A stretch of 64,000 nucleotides of DNA from Corynebacterium sp. p3-SID1241. GTDB taxonomy: Bacteria; Actinomycetota; Actinomycetes; Mycobacteriales; Mycobacteriaceae. Each line of letters opens with the position of its first letter. Position 1 is the stretch's first letter. The stretch covers positions 1-64,000 of the forward strand of contig JALXWS010000008.1 in NCBI GenBank assembly GCA_025144025.1, given 5' to 3'. Shown here one piece after another: positions 37,518 to 46,425 of this stretch. The notes below the pieces were generated by a model. The model made no database searches, was not told where the DNA came from, and worked only from the letters and a program-made list of their open reading frames with translations. The translations under genes were made by a program, and so were the position numbers.

Positions 37518-40010
37518 CTAGCGGCCGAGCAGGCTGCGGACATCATTGGCAAAGTTGTCGATGTCTTCTTGGCGGATACCAAAGTCTTCCGGCTTGAATC
37601 CGCCACCGCCCGTGTCCGTACCACCCGTGCCGCCAGTTGAGCGGCCCGGGCTAGCAGCACCGTCGGCATTTCCGCCGGCGGTGCTATCTTGTGCGCCGGT
37701 GGAATTAGCATCGGCCACGCCGGAGGAGGGGGACTGGGAGGCCGCGGAGCCGTCGGAAAGCTGCAGCGTGATTTCCGCGCCCTTCTTCTTCCCGTCCTTG
37801 CCGGTAATGGCGCGCACCACACGGCCATAGGGAACGTTGCCGCCGATGACGCGGGAAGTCTTGACCACGTAGCCCTTCGACTCCAATGCCTGGCGGGCTT
37901 CCGCCTCGGATTTGCCGCGCAGGCCGTCGAGCGTGCTATCGGACGTAGTGCCGTTATCGTACTTCTTATTGTAATTTGGCAGTCTGGCCTTGGTAGCTAT
38001 CGGCAGCTGCGAAGCCATGCTGAAAAATGTCTGCGCCGGTTCCAAACCACCATAGAGGTTGCCCCAGCCCGCGCACTGGCGCACCGGACCGGTACATAGC
38101 GGGACGGTGGAGGTGCCGTCATTATAAATATATGGCGCAGCGGAAATGCCCTTGTTGAATCCCAAGAATGCAGAGGACTGGTTGGACTCGGTAGTACCGG
38201 TCTTGGCCGCGATAGGGCTGGAAAAGCCGGCTGCCTGGGCGGCATTTTTGGCAGTGCCCTGCTTGGCGTCCTCGGACAGTGCATTGGTCATCGCGCGGGC
38301 GACGTCCTTATCCACCGCCTGCTCGCACGGGGTTTCCTTGAGGTAGACCTCGTTGCCGTCCTTGTCCGTGACCTGGGTGATGGGGTTGGGCTCGCACCAT
38401 TTGCCATCGGAGGCTAGCGTGGCACCAACATTGGAAAGCTCCAGCGGGTTGACCTGATCCGGGCCGAGGGTAAAGGAGCCGGAGTTAGCGTCCTTGGTGT
38501 GCTGGGCAATGGAAGTGTCCTTATCAAAGCTGCCCTTGTCATCGTAGGAGCGCAGGCCTAAGCGCACGGCCATATCGACGATGGGAGCCACGCCTACCTG
38601 CTCGGTGAGCTTGATAAAGGGAGTATTCGGGGAGTGCGCTAGCGCTTCCTGCAGGGTCATTGTGGCCTTATAGGAGCCGGCGTTTTCCACGCAGTAGCGG
38701 TCCGCCGGACAGCCGTCGGCACCGCCATGTCCGAGCCCTTCCGCCTCGTAACGGGTGGGTACGTCCACGGTATTTTTTATGCCGTAGCCCGCCTCGAGCG
38801 CGGCCGCGGCCGTAAAGACCTTGAAGACGGACCCTGCGCCATTGCCCACCAAGGAGTAGGGCTGCGGCAGGATGGTCTCATTTTTATCCAGCTCGAGGCC
38901 GTAGTCGCGGGAGGAGACCATGGCTAGGACCTTGCGGTCCGATTTACCGGGCTTGATGACATCCATGACCTCGGCCACGCCTTGGGCGTCCGGATTAGTG
39001 TGATCTTGCACCGACTGGAGGGCCTTATCCTGCACGGTCGGGTCCAAAGTAGTCTTGATGGTGTAACCGCCGCGGGCCAGCTGTTCCTCGCTAATACCCT
39101 TTTTATCTAGGTACTTGAGCACATAATCGCAGAAGAAACCGCGGTCGCCTGCGCCGATGCAGCCATTGGCCAGTGTTTTAGGCTTCTTGCCGACGCCCAG
39201 CTTCTCCCCCTTATACTTACCAGCTTCCTGCTGGCTGATATGGCCGTTATCCGCCATGGATTGCAGGACCAGGTTGCGCCGGTCGGTTACTTCCTCGGCG
39301 TTGGTATAGGGGTTGAGGCGCTCGGAGGACTGGACCATGCCGGCGAGCATCGCTGCTTGCGGCACCGTCAGTTCGGAGGCGTGGGTACCAAAATAGGTCC
39401 GAGCTGCCGCTTCGACGCCGTAGGCATGGTTGCCAAAGGAGACCAAGTTGAGATAGTTGGTGAGGATGTCATCTTTGTCCAATTCCTCATTCATCTTGGT
39501 AGCCATGCGCATCTCGCGCAGTTTGCGGGCAACGGATTGCTCGGTGGCTGCGGCACGCTCTTCATCCGTGGTGGCAGAAACCAGCAGCAGGTAGTTTTTA
39601 ACGTATTGCTGATCGATGGTCGAAGCGCCTTGGGAGACGCCGCCGGAGGTTAGGTTGGTCCACAGGGCACGGAAATTGCCTTGGAAGTCCACGCCCTCGT
39701 GCTCGTAGAAGCGCTCATCCTCAATGGAGACGATAGCGTCTTTCATGGCATTCGAAATCTTCTTGCTCTCCACCGGATGGCGGCGCTGGCTGAAGACGTA
39801 GGCTATATTTTTGCCCTTGGCATCCTTGATCGTGGTTACGCCAGGGATATTGCCGGCAGTCAGATCTTGCAGGTCAGATTGCATGGTTTCATTGGTGCGG
39901 GCAATCGCCACGCCAGAAATGCCCGCAAAGGGGGCAAGGGCTAGGGCGATGAGCGCGCCTACCAAGACCGTAGACAGGGCTATCTTGGCCAGAGATTTGA
40001 TGACAGTCAC
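37518..40010 (-). CDS. Bifunctional penicillin-binding protein 1A type, with PASTA-like domain
   Basis: An 830-residue class A PBP: one membrane anchor (ALSTVLVGALIALALAPFAG), a GT51 glycosyltransferase domain with EDERFYEHEGVDFQG near residue 97 and GASTIDQQYVKNYLL near 127, then a transpeptidase domain with SVFK (active serine near 393), SPNT near 460 and KTG near 602. A single PASTA-like domain (about 715-775) and a Gly/Ser/Thr-rich tail follow. It polymerises and cross-links peptidoglycan outside the membrane, including chains amidated by MurT/GatD. On the minus strand TAGGGT (40018-40023) is seven bases before GTG 40010. It is divergent from the WhiB gene. Confidence 0.93.
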   Translation of the reverse strand: MTVIKSLAKIALSTVLVGALIALALAPFAGISGVAIARTNETMQSDLQDLTAGNIPGVTTIKDAKGKNIAYVFSQRRHPVESKKISNAMKDAIVSIEDERFYEHEGVDFQGNFRALWTNLTSGGVSQGASTIDQQYVKNYLLLVSATTDEERAAATEQSVARKLREMRMATKMNEELDKDDILTNYLNLVSFGNHAYGVEAAARTYFGTHASELTVPQAAMLAGMVQSSERLNPYTNAEEVTDRRNLVLQSMADNGHISQQEAGKYKGEKLGVGKKPKTLANGCIGAGDRGFFCDYVLKYLDKKGISEEQLARGGYTIKTTLDPTVQDKALQSVQDHTNPDAQGVAEVMDVIKPGKSDRKVLAMVSSRDYGLELDKNETILPQPYSLVGNGAGSVFKVFTAAAALEAGYGIKNTVDVPTRYEAEGLGHGGADGCPADRYCVENAGSYKATMTLQEALAHSPNTPFIKLTEQVGVAPIVDMAVRLGLRSYDDKGSFDKDTSIAQHTKDANSGSFTLGPDQVNPLELSNVGATLASDGKWCEPNPITQVTDKDGNEVYLKETPCEQAVDKDVARAMTNALSEDAKQGTAKNAAQAAGFSSPIAAKTGTTESNQSSAFLGFNKGISAAPYIYNDGTSTVPLCTGPVRQCAGWGNLYGGLEPAQTFFSMASQLPIATKARLPNYNKKYDNGTTSDSTLDGLRGKSEAEARQALESKGYVVKTSRVIGGNVPYGRVVRAITGKDGKKKGAEITLQLSDGSAASQSPSSGVADANSTGAQDSTAGGNADGAASPGRSTGGTGGTDTGGGGFKPEDFGIRQEDIDNFANDVRSLLGR

Positions 40011-40154
40011 GTCCCATACCCTACGTGGTTGCCCCTATTAGGCGGAAGATCACTCGCACCCCCTAAAGTGTGACGTGTTAGACAATATTCTACCTCGGTG
40101 AATAGACTCGGCTGTGTTACATAGTATTCCGTCTGGGAAGGAGCACACTCACCC

Positions 40155-40478
40155 ATGACCGTTCGTGTGAAGACAGCTGGCATGTCTAATACAGCCCGAA
40201 ATCCCGAGCGTGGTGAGTGGGTCACCCAGGCTAAATGCCGCAAGGGTGACCCGGATGCCTTATTTGTGCGTGGCGCAGAGCAGCGCAAGGCGGCCGTGAT
40301 TTGCCGCCATTGCCCAGTGTTGACCGAGTGCCGCGCCGACGCCCTAGATAACCGCGTCGAGTTTGGTGTGTGGGGCGGATTGACCGAGCGTCAGCGCCGT
40401 GCCCTGCTGCGTAAGAACCCCCACATCACAAACTGGGCCCACTACTTGGCCCAGGGCGGCGAGCTTGTCGGCATTTAA
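40155..40478 (+). CDS. whcA: WhiB-family iron-sulfur transcriptional regulator
   Basis: A 107-residue WhiB-like protein. The four cluster cysteines are C28, C50, C53 and C59 (KCRKG, ICRHCPVLTEC). The family turn GVWGG follows near residue 73, then a basic helix TERQRRALLRKN. WhiB proteins bind a [4Fe-4S] cluster and the housekeeping sigma factor and sense redox change. Its place next to the PBP1A gene matches my recollection of C. glutamicum whcA, a negative regulator of oxidative-stress genes; the symbol rests on this. GAAGGAG lies 11 bases before the ATG. Confidence 0.88.
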   Translation: MTVRVKTAGMSNTARNPERGEWVTQAKCRKGDPDALFVRGAEQRKAAVICRHCPVLTECRADALDNRVEFGVWGGLTERQRRALLRKNPHITNWAHYLAQGGELVGI

Positions 40479-40522
40479 ATATTTCGACGGCATAGTGCGT
40501 ATTTAATAGTTAGAATGGGCCC

Positions 40523-40681
40523 ATGACTAAATGGGAATACGCAACCGCACCTGTCCTTACCCACGCCACCAAGCAGATCCTCGATTCCTGGGGAGAAGAT
40601 GGCTGGGAACTCGTCTCTGTCACCCCGGGCCCAAACCCGGAAAACGTCGTGGCCTACTTCAAGCGTGAGGTGGCAGAGTAA
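40523..40681 (+). CDS. Small DUF4177-like protein, 52 residues
   Basis: The short frame begins MTKWEYATAPVLTHATKQIL and ends FKREVAE. The pattern WEYATAPV...LDSWGEDGWELVSVTPG...YFKRE is that of DUF4177 proteins, whose function is unknown. TAGAAT at 40511-40516 lies six bases before the ATG (leaderless). The next gene's ATG directly follows its TAA, so the two are tightly coupled. Confidence 0.85.
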   Translation: MTKWEYATAPVLTHATKQILDSWGEDGWELVSVTPGPNPENVVAYFKREVAE

Positions 40682-41140
40682 ATGGGCTTTCATGCTCGCT
40701 TGCGGGAGCTGGGATACGAGCTGCCGGGCGTCGCCAAGCCGCTAGCTTCCTATGTGCCTGCCGTACGTGTGGGTGACCAAGTTTGGACCTCGGGCCAGCT
40801 TCCCCTCGTGGAGGGGTTTTTGTCGCTGACGGGCAAGGTCGGTGCTGATCTGACAACGGACCAGGCCCAAGAGCAGGCCCGCATCGCAGCGCTCAATGCA
40901 CTGGCCGCCGTTGATGAGGAAGTAGGTCTGGATAATGTCGCCCGCGTGGTTAAGGTCGTGGGTTTCGTGGCCTCTGCCCCAGACTATGAAGATCAGCCAG
41001 TAGTTATTAATGGTGCTTCCGATTTCATCGGTGAGGTTTTTGGGGATGCCGGAACGCATGCTCGCTCCGCTGTGGGCGTGGCCGCGTTGCCTAAAAACGC
41101 GCCGGTAGAGATCGAACTAATCGTAGAAATCGCTGCTTGA
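40682..41140 (+). CDS. RidA/YjgF family protein
   Basis: A 152-residue protein of the longer YjgF-like branch (LxELGYELPGVAKPLASYVPAVRVGDQVWTSGQLP). Members hydrolyse reactive enamines or imines formed by PLP enzymes, but in this branch the catalytic arginine is often changed and activity is uncertain. The start ATG directly abuts the TAA of the DUF4177 gene. An MBL hydrolase gene follows after 18 bases with its own promoter signal. Confidence 0.88.
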   Translation: MGFHARLRELGYELPGVAKPLASYVPAVRVGDQVWTSGQLPLVEGFLSLTGKVGADLTTDQAQEQARIAALNALAAVDEEVGLDNVARVVKVVGFVASAPDYEDQPVVINGASDFIGEVFGDAGTHARSAVGVAALPKNAPVEIELIVEIAA

Positions 41141-41158
41141 TCGGATAGGCTAGGAACT

Positions 41159-41974
41159 ATGGAGCACCCCGCATATAGTCAATTGCGTCCCGTTAGCCAA
41201 TCCGTTGGCGTAGTACTTTGTGATAATCCCAGCTACACCGCCCTGGAGGGCACGAATACCTGGATTATTCGCGCCGCTGAAGATTCACGAGCCATCGTCG
41301 TGGATCCGGGTCCTGAGGATGAAGGCCATCTCAACGTTGTGCACCGCAACGCAGGTGAGGTGGCTTTGATTTTGCTTACCCACCGCCACGATGACCATGC
41401 GTCGGGCGCGCAACGCCTGCGGCAAATGACCGGCGCCCCCATCCGTGCCTTTGATCCGAGCTACTGCAATGGCGCCGAAGCGCTGCAGGACGGCGAGCAT
41501 ATTTCCCTCGATGGCATCACCCCGCGCCTCGAGGTCGTGCACACGCCGGGCCATACCGCGGATTCCACCTGCTTTTTCGTGTGGAGCGGTGAGGTAGAAA
41601 ACTCCCGCCTCGAAGGCATTGTCTCTGGTGATACCATCGCCGGCCGCCACACCGTTCTCCTTTCGGAGACGGACGGCAACTTGGCCGATTATTTGCAGAC
41701 CTTGGATACCTTGGAGGAACGCGGTAAGGATATCGCGCTGTTTCCAGGGCACGGCCCAGACTTGGATGATACGTCCCAGGTGGCTCGCAAATATATTGAC
41801 CGCCGCCACTATCGTCTCAACCAAATCAAGGAAATCCGCTCCCGCTTGGGTGAGGATGTAGATTTGAATACGCTGGTCAATGAGATGTATGACGATGTGG
41901 ATCCGGTGCTGCGTCACGCGGCCGAGCAGTCCACACGCACCGCGCTAAAGTACTTGGACGGCACTGCTAAATAA
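41159..41974 (+). CDS. MBL-fold metallo-hydrolase
   Basis: A 271-residue metallo-beta-lactamase-fold protein. The metal motif THRHDDHASGAQRL lies near residue 80, VVHTPGHTADSTCFF near 127, VSGDTIAGRHT near 157 and LFPGHGP near 195. A C-terminal helical domain (ARKYIDRRHYRLNQIKEI) is the type seen in LACTB2-like hydrolases. Substrate unknown. TAGGCT at 41146-41151 is seven bases before ATG 41159 (leaderless). A terminator follows. Confidence 0.9.
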   Translation: MEHPAYSQLRPVSQSVGVVLCDNPSYTALEGTNTWIIRAAEDSRAIVVDPGPEDEGHLNVVHRNAGEVALILLTHRHDDHASGAQRLRQMTGAPIRAFDPSYCNGAEALQDGEHISLDGITPRLEVVHTPGHTADSTCFFVWSGEVENSRLEGIVSGDTIAGRHTVLLSETDGNLADYLQTLDTLEERGKDIALFPGHGPDLDDTSQVARKYIDRRHYRLNQIKEIRSRLGEDVDLNTLVNEMYDDVDPVLRHAAEQSTRTALKYLDGTAK

Positions 41975-41988
41975 GCTTTTCTCCATCT

Positions 41989-42025
41989 GCCCCTCTTTCT
42001 TCGCGGGAAGAGGGGCGTAATTTTT
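41989..42025 (+). terminator. Terminator after MBL hydrolase
   Basis: GCCCCTCTT and AAGAGGGGC form a perfect nine-base stem followed by GTAATTTTT. Confidence 0.85.
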
Positions 42026-42177
42026 AGGCGCAGTGCTGTGTGTGGGCTGCCGCTGGGCTGAAGGGGCAACTTATGGCCACACTCTCGGCGGATATCGGAG
42101 GGAAACGGCGCATAACGTGGCCATAATTGATCGTGGGGCCGGCCTTAGCCGACACTGGTCAAGGGGAGGGTGCGAAA

Positions 42178-42203
42178 ACGGCGAAACCCCGCCGAAGCGG
42201 GGT
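42178..42203 (-). terminator. Terminator after glxR
   Basis: ACCCCGC and GCGGGGT enclose a four-base loop. On the minus strand TTTCGCCGTTTTC follows. Between this and the previous terminator (42026-42177) I see no gene. Confidence 0.6.
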
Positions 42204-42220
42204 CGTGAGCTGGCGCGTTG

Positions 42221-42904
42221 TTAGCGAGCTCGGCGGGCGAGGTGCTCGGTATCCACGATGAGCACGGACTTGCCCTCTAGGCGGATCCAACCGCGGTGGG
42301 CGAAGGTAGCCAGCGCCTTGTTGACGGTCTCGCGGGAAGCGCCGACCAGTTGGGCAATCTCTTCCTGGGTGAGGTCGTGGTTCACACGCAGGGCGCTGCC
42401 TTCCTGGACGCCGAAGCGGTTGGCCAGCTGCAGCAAGGTCTTTGCCACGCGGCCTGGCACGTCAGTGAAGATGAGGTCGGCCAGGTTGGCATTGGTGCGG
42501 CGTAGGCGACGGGCCAGCACGCGCAGCAGCTGTTGCGCGATTTCGGGGTGGTCGCCTACCCACTTCTTGAGTAGCTCGGAGTTCATGGTGGCTGCCTGGA
42601 CCTCGGTTACGCACACTGCGGAGGAGGTGCGTGGGCCCGGATCGAAGATGGACAGTTCGCCGAACATATCAGACGGGCCCATGACGGTGAGGAGGTTTTC
42701 GCGGCCATCCGGGGCGTGGCGGGCGAGCTTAATCTTGCCCGAGGTGATGATGTACAAGCGGTCACCAGGCTCGCCCTCATCAAAGATGGTGGTTCCGCGC
42801 GGGAAGCGCACGGTCTCCATCTGTTCGATTAGGTTCTGCACTGCAACGGGATCAACGCCTTGGAAGATTCCGGCGCGGGAGAGAATGTCCTGTACGCCTT
42901 CCAC
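42221..42904 (-). CDS. glxR: cAMP-responsive CRP/FNR-family global regulator
   Basis: A 227-residue protein with an N-terminal cyclic-nucleotide-binding domain ([29 protein letters not shown]; phosphate-binding cassette [18 protein letters not shown] near residue 82-99) and a C-terminal winged helix ([32 protein letters not shown]). It matches GlxR of corynebacteria, which controls carbon, respiratory and many other genes when bound to cAMP. The ligand is probably made by the adenylate cyclase at the right edge of this window. AAGGAG precedes GTG 42904 by eight bases. Confidence 0.96.
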   Translation of the reverse strand: MEGVQDILSRAGIFQGVDPVAVQNLIEQMETVRFPRGTTIFDEGEPGDRLYIITSGKIKLARHAPDGRENLLTVMGPSDMFGELSIFDPGPRTSSAVCVTEVQAATMNSELLKKWVGDHPEIAQQLLRVLARRLRRTNANLADLIFTDVPGRVAKTLLQLANRFGVQEGSALRVNHDLTQEEIAQLVGASRETVNKALATFAHRGWIRLEGKSVLIVDTEHLARRAR

Positions 42905-43029
42905 GTTTTACTCCTTGGATGTCGACTACGAAAGTCCATAGATGAGCTTGCGCCACATCTGGGTGCGGTCTTTCATGCACTCGACAATGCGGAACAAGCA
43001 GGGTCACTGTGTAACGCGTTTCATCTTAC

Positions 43030-43045
43030 AGTGTAATTGGTCACT
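43030..43045. promoter_or_regulatory. Possible GlxR-type site upstream of glxR
   Basis: AGTG...TCACT here is a symmetric half-match to the GlxR consensus TGTGANNNNNNTCACA (both half-sites keep the GTG/CAC core). It sits about 125 bases before the glxR start and could mediate autoregulation. Weak evidence; the rest of 42905-43127 shows no gene. Confidence 0.3.
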
Positions 43046-43127
43046 TTTGGTACTTCAGTGAAAATTTGGTCACATTATAGAAACTCAAATCGTGCTAGTG
43101 CAGGAGTCTGGCCAGCGGGTTTACAGC

Positions 43128-43217
43128 CTAGTCAGCAAAAACGACTGCTTCGAGCTTTTCCATCAAAAGGGCAAAAAGGGCGATGGCAAGCGGTACCAGA
43201 ATCACGAGTGAAATCAT
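43128..43217 (-). CDS. 29-residue single-span membrane peptide
   Basis: From ATG 43217 to TAG 43128 the frame encodes a hydrophobic stretch LVILVPLAIALFALLMEKLE and a short tail ending VVFAD. TAGGAAAAC precedes the ATG with good ribosome-binding spacing. The size and one-helix plan recall KdpF-like peptides, but no kdp genes are nearby. It lies between glxR and nth and would be missed by length cut-offs. Confidence 0.5.
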   Translation of the reverse strand: MISLVILVPLAIALFALLMEKLEAVVFAD

Positions 43218-43245
43218 GTTTTCCTAGTCTACTAAGCTTAAGCCC

Positions 43246-43902
43246 ATGAATTCAGCACTGTCAGCGGCCAGCGCGCCGGAGCTTAGGGCGCCGGAGATCA
43301 ATCGGCGCTTGACACGGAAGTACCCGGATGCGCGTTGCGCGTTGGACTATGATTCCCCGCTGCAGCTATTGGTGGCCACGGTTCTTTCTGCCCAGTGCAC
43401 GGATGAGCGCGTGAATTCGGTGACCCCAGAGCTTTTCGCCCGCTACCCAGAGGCTGCGGATTATGCAGCGGCGCAGCGGGCTGATCTGGAAGGCATCCTG
43501 CGGCCGCTGGGCTTTCAGCGCGCCAAAGCGGGGCACCTCTTGGGCATCGGGGAGAAGCTGGTGGCAGATTTTGAAGGTGAGGTCCCACGCACGGTAAAGG
43601 AACTCACCAGCCTGCCCGGCGTAGGCCGGAAGACGGCGCTGGTGGTGCTAGGTAATGCCTTCGGGATTCCCGGGCTGACGGTGGACACCCACTTCGGCCG
43701 CCTCATGCAGCGACTCGGCCTGACGGGGGAGAAGACGCCGGTAAAGATTGAGCGGGACATCGCTAAGCTGCTGCCGGAAGAAGAATGGACGATGTTTTCG
43801 CACCGGGTGATCTTTCATGGGCGTCAGGTATGCCATGCGCGCACGCCGGCATGTGGTGCGTGCGTGCTGCGGGATATGTGCCCAGCAGCTAGTGGGCGCT
43901 AG
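43246..43902 (+). CDS. nth: Endonuclease III
   Basis: A 218-residue DNA glycosylase/AP lyase of the base-excision repair pathway that removes oxidised pyrimidines. The helix-hairpin-helix LPGVGRKTALVVL contains the catalytic lysine near residue 129, and VDTHFGRLMQRLGL gives the catalytic aspartate near 147. The C-terminal [4Fe-4S] ligands follow the C-X6-C-X2-C-X5-C pattern (CHARTPACGACVLRDMC). TAAGCT at 43233-43238 is seven bases before ATG 43246 (leaderless). Confidence 0.96.
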   Translation: MNSALSAASAPELRAPEINRRLTRKYPDARCALDYDSPLQLLVATVLSAQCTDERVNSVTPELFARYPEAADYAAAQRADLEGILRPLGFQRAKAGHLLGIGEKLVADFEGEVPRTVKELTSLPGVGRKTALVVLGNAFGIPGLTVDTHFGRLMQRLGLTGEKTPVKIERDIAKLLPEEEWTMFSHRVIFHGRQVCHARTPACGACVLRDMCPAASGR

Positions 43903-43911
43903 GCTAACGGT

Positions 43912-44475
43912 ATGAAGAAATACGTCCTTGGCACGGTGATTGCCGCGATCCTCATTGCCGTTATTGCGGTAGCGGGGGTTTCGCAGTTGCGGGGTGGGGA
44001 CGCAGATAAGGAGGCGTCGCCAAGCGAGGCTGCTCCGCAAGAAGTCCCCCAGCGTCCGGACTGCCCAGCCGGCACCGTGGCGGGGGTGGAGTTGGACTGC
44101 CTGGGTGGGCAAGCCGCCGGAAAGCGTGCTGATGAAGGCGTGACCGTGGTCAATGTTTGGGCATGGTGGTGCGAGCCATGCCGCGCGGAGCTGCCCTACC
44201 TGCAGCACGTGGCGGACAAGCACCCACAGTGGCAGGTGGTGGGCGTGCACGCGGATAAGAATGCGGGCAACGGCGCGGCCTTCTTGAATGATTTGGGGGT
44301 GGATTTGCCGAGCTTCCAAGACCCGGATAATAGCTTTGCCGGTGAACTGGGCCTGCCGGGGGTGGTACCGGTAACCGTGGTGCTCAAGGACGGCGAGGTA
44401 CACAAGCAATTTGCGCAGCCATTTAGCTCCGCAGCGGAAATTGAGCATGCCGTGGAGGAGGCGCTAACGGCATGA
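43912..44475 (+). CDS. TlpA-type membrane-anchored thioredoxin
   Basis: A 187-residue protein with an N-terminal signal anchor (LGTVIAAILIAVIAVAGVSQL) and a thioredoxin domain whose active site is VWAWWCEPCRAELPYL (CxxC = CEPC). It also has the cis-proline region GLPGVVPVTVVLKDG. It acts outside the membrane as a thiol-disulfide oxidoreductase, perhaps in cytochrome or protein folding. TAGGCT at 43900-43905 lies six bases before ATG 43912. Its end overlaps the Nudix gene by four bases (ATGA), so the two are translated together. Confidence 0.9.
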   Translation: MKKYVLGTVIAAILIAVIAVAGVSQLRGGDADKEASPSEAAPQEVPQRPDCPAGTVAGVELDCLGGQAAGKRADEGVTVVNVWAWWCEPCRAELPYLQHVADKHPQWQVVGVHADKNAGNGAAFLNDLGVDLPSFQDPDNSFAGELGLPGVVPVTVVLKDGEVHKQFAQPFSSAAEIEHAVEEALTA

Positions 44476-45173
44476 GCCAACTCCTTCCTGAGCGCGCGCC
44501 TGCCTGGCTCAAGCCGGCGCTGGGGGTAGACCCTAGCCAGGTGCAAGAACTCATTGGCAACCGCCAAGCCTCGTCCCTCAATGGCACCAATATCCAGGTA
44601 CCGGTCAAGCGGGAGGCCGCCGTGCTCATGCTCCTAAGCGGCAAGAGCTCAGAGGACGGCAGCATTTTGCTTACACACCGCTCGCCGTCCATGCGTTCGC
44701 ATTCGGGTCAGATTGCCTTCCCCGGCGGCAGGCGGGACCCCGCGGATACCTCGCTGGTGGATACTGCGCTGCGAGAAGCTTGGGAAGAAACGGATCTACA
44801 GCGCAACTCGGTCACCCCGCTGGAGCAGTGGGATCAGTTGCATATTCGCGCCACCGGCAACCCCGTAAGCCCAATTCTGGCGCATTGGACCCAGCCAGGG
44901 GAGGTCTATCCCGCCAGCCCCGATGAAACCGATGATGTCTTTTTCGTTCCCATCCGGGAGTTAGCCGATCCGCACAATCGCTTTGTGGTGGGCTTTCGGA
45001 AATGGCAAGGGCCAGCGTTTCACGCCAATGGCTACGTCATCTGGGGCTTTACCGCCGGGGTGCTTTCAGCGCTCTTGCAGCATTCTGGGTGGAGCGTGCC
45101 GTGGGATACTAATTCGGTCATGGACCTGCGTGACTCCCTTAAAAACTCCCGAAATAATGAGAAGATGTCCTAA
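44472..45173 (+). CDS. Nudix hydrolase, CoA-pyrophosphatase type
   Basis: A 233-residue Nudix protein. The Nudix box is GGRRDPADTSLVDTALREAWEETDL near residue 85; it is preceded by LTHRSPSMRSHSGQIAFPGG, the extra motif of CoA pyrophosphatases. These enzymes cut CoA or its oxidised forms into adenosine 3',5'-bisphosphate and phosphopantetheine. It follows tlpA with a four-base overlap and precedes the MarP-type protease gene. Confidence 0.9.
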   Translation: MSQLLPERAPAWLKPALGVDPSQVQELIGNRQASSLNGTNIQVPVKREAAVLMLLSGKSSEDGSILLTHRSPSMRSHSGQIAFPGGRRDPADTSLVDTALREAWEETDLQRNSVTPLEQWDQLHIRATGNPVSPILAHWTQPGEVYPASPDETDDVFFVPIRELADPHNRFVVGFRKWQGPAFHANGYVIWGFTAGVLSALLQHSGWSVPWDTNSVMDLRDSLKNSRNNEKMS

Positions 45174-45228
45174 CCGCTTGTACCGCGGTACGTGTACGAC
45201 TCACCACAAATAGAAAGAACCCCCTCCC

Positions 45229-46425
45229 ATGACTCCTGCGCTCATTGTTGACGGCCTGATTGTGCTTGCCGTCCTGCTGGCGCTGCTGAGCGGGTGGCGC
45301 AATGGCGCCCTCGCGGCGGTACTGGCTTCCATTGGCGTGGGCGCCGGGGTGGTCTTGGGCATCGCTGTGGCACCGGCCGCGCTGCGCTTGGTGGATCAGC
45401 CCTCATTGCGCTTGCTGCTGCTGGTTGGAATCCTGGTGCTTTTTGTGGGCATCGGCCAGCTTATCGGTTCCTCGCTGGGCGGCAGTGTGCGCGATCGCAT
45501 GAAGGCGAGAAAGACGCAGCGCCTCGACTCCGTGGTGGGCGCGGTATTCCAAGCCTTTGCCGCCCTAGTGGTGATCTGGTTAATTTCCATCCCCGTGGCC
45601 ACCAATCTGGGCGGAGCCGCTGGCCAAGGCCTGCGTGATTCGCGCATCTTGAGCAACCTCAACTCGGCCGCGCCGGCGCAGGTAGCGTCGCTGCCCAATG
45701 GCGTGGCAGCTATGCTCAATGAGTCCGGCCTGCCGCCGCTGGTCTCGCCATGGCAAAATTCCATCAGCACCGAGGAAGTAGAAGAGCCGGATCCGGACGT
45801 ACAGGATCCAGAGCTGGTGCGGCGCATGCGGCCGTCCATCATTCACGTGCTTGGCGACGCCGAGGAGTGTTCCCGCCGCCTCATGGGCTCAGGCTTTGTG
45901 GCAGCCGATGACTACGTGATCACCAATGCCCACGTGGTAGCCGGCACGCAGACCGTGCGCCTAGATACCAAGCTGGGGCTAAAAGATGCCACCGTGGTTT
46001 ATTACAACCCCGATGTGGATGTGGCGGTGCTGCATTCGCGTGACCTCGGCATTGATCCGTTGCCGTGGGCGCAAGACCCAGCGCAGACGGGTGATGACGC
46101 CATGGTGATGGGCTTTCCGCACTCCGGGCCTTTCGACGCCGAGATGGCGCGCGTGCGCGACCGCATCACCATTTCCGGGCCGGATATTTATTCTCATGGC
46201 CATGTGGAACGCGATTCCTATACCGTGCGTGGCAGCATCCAGCAGGGAAATTCGGGCGGACCGCTGGTCAATACCGCCGGCGAAGTCTTAGGCGTGGTTT
46301 TTGGTGCCTCCGTGGATGACGCCGAGACCGGTTATGCGCTAACTGCCGATGAAGTCAATGGCCAGATCGGAGACCTCACGCAGCTAACCCACCCGGTTGA
46401 TACCGGCGAGTGCGTCGCCCACTAA
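45229..46425 (+). CDS. MarP-type membrane serine protease
   Basis: A 398-residue protein. Four N-terminal membrane helices form a colicin-V-production-like domain (about 1-120), and a trypsin-like protease domain lies outside the membrane. The catalytic triad appears as TNAHVVAG (His near 233), DVDVAVLHS (Asp near 263) and QQGNSGGPL (Ser near 343). Two cysteines (EECSRRL and the C-terminal TGECVAH) may form a redox-sensitive disulfide, as in the mycobacterial acid-resistance protease MarP. The Nudix-MarP order is also found in mycobacteria. Start ATG 45229. Confidence 0.9.
   Translation: MTPALIVDGLIVLAVLLALLSGWRNGALAAVLASIGVGAGVVLGIAVAPAALRLVDQPSLRLLLLVGILVLFVGIGQLIGSSLGGSVRDRMKARKTQRLDSVVGAVFQAFAALVVIWLISIPVATNLGGAAGQGLRDSRILSNLNSAAPAQVASLPNGVAAMLNESGLPPLVSPWQNSISTEEVEEPDPDVQDPELVRRMRPSIIHVLGDAEECSRRLMGSGFVAADDYVITNAHVVAGTQTVRLDTKLGLKDATVVYYNPDVDVAVLHSRDLGIDPLPWAQDPAQTGDDAMVMGFPHSGPFDAEMARVRDRITISGPDIYSHGHVERDSYTVRGSIQQGNSGGPLVNTAGEVLGVVFGASVDDAETGYALTADEVNGQIGDLTQLTHPVDTGECVAH

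Noticed and set aside
43037..43249. Plus-strand 70-residue frame upstream of nth
   Set aside because: It covers the glxR/nth promoter region and has no domain. The minus-strand 29-residue frame there is better supported.
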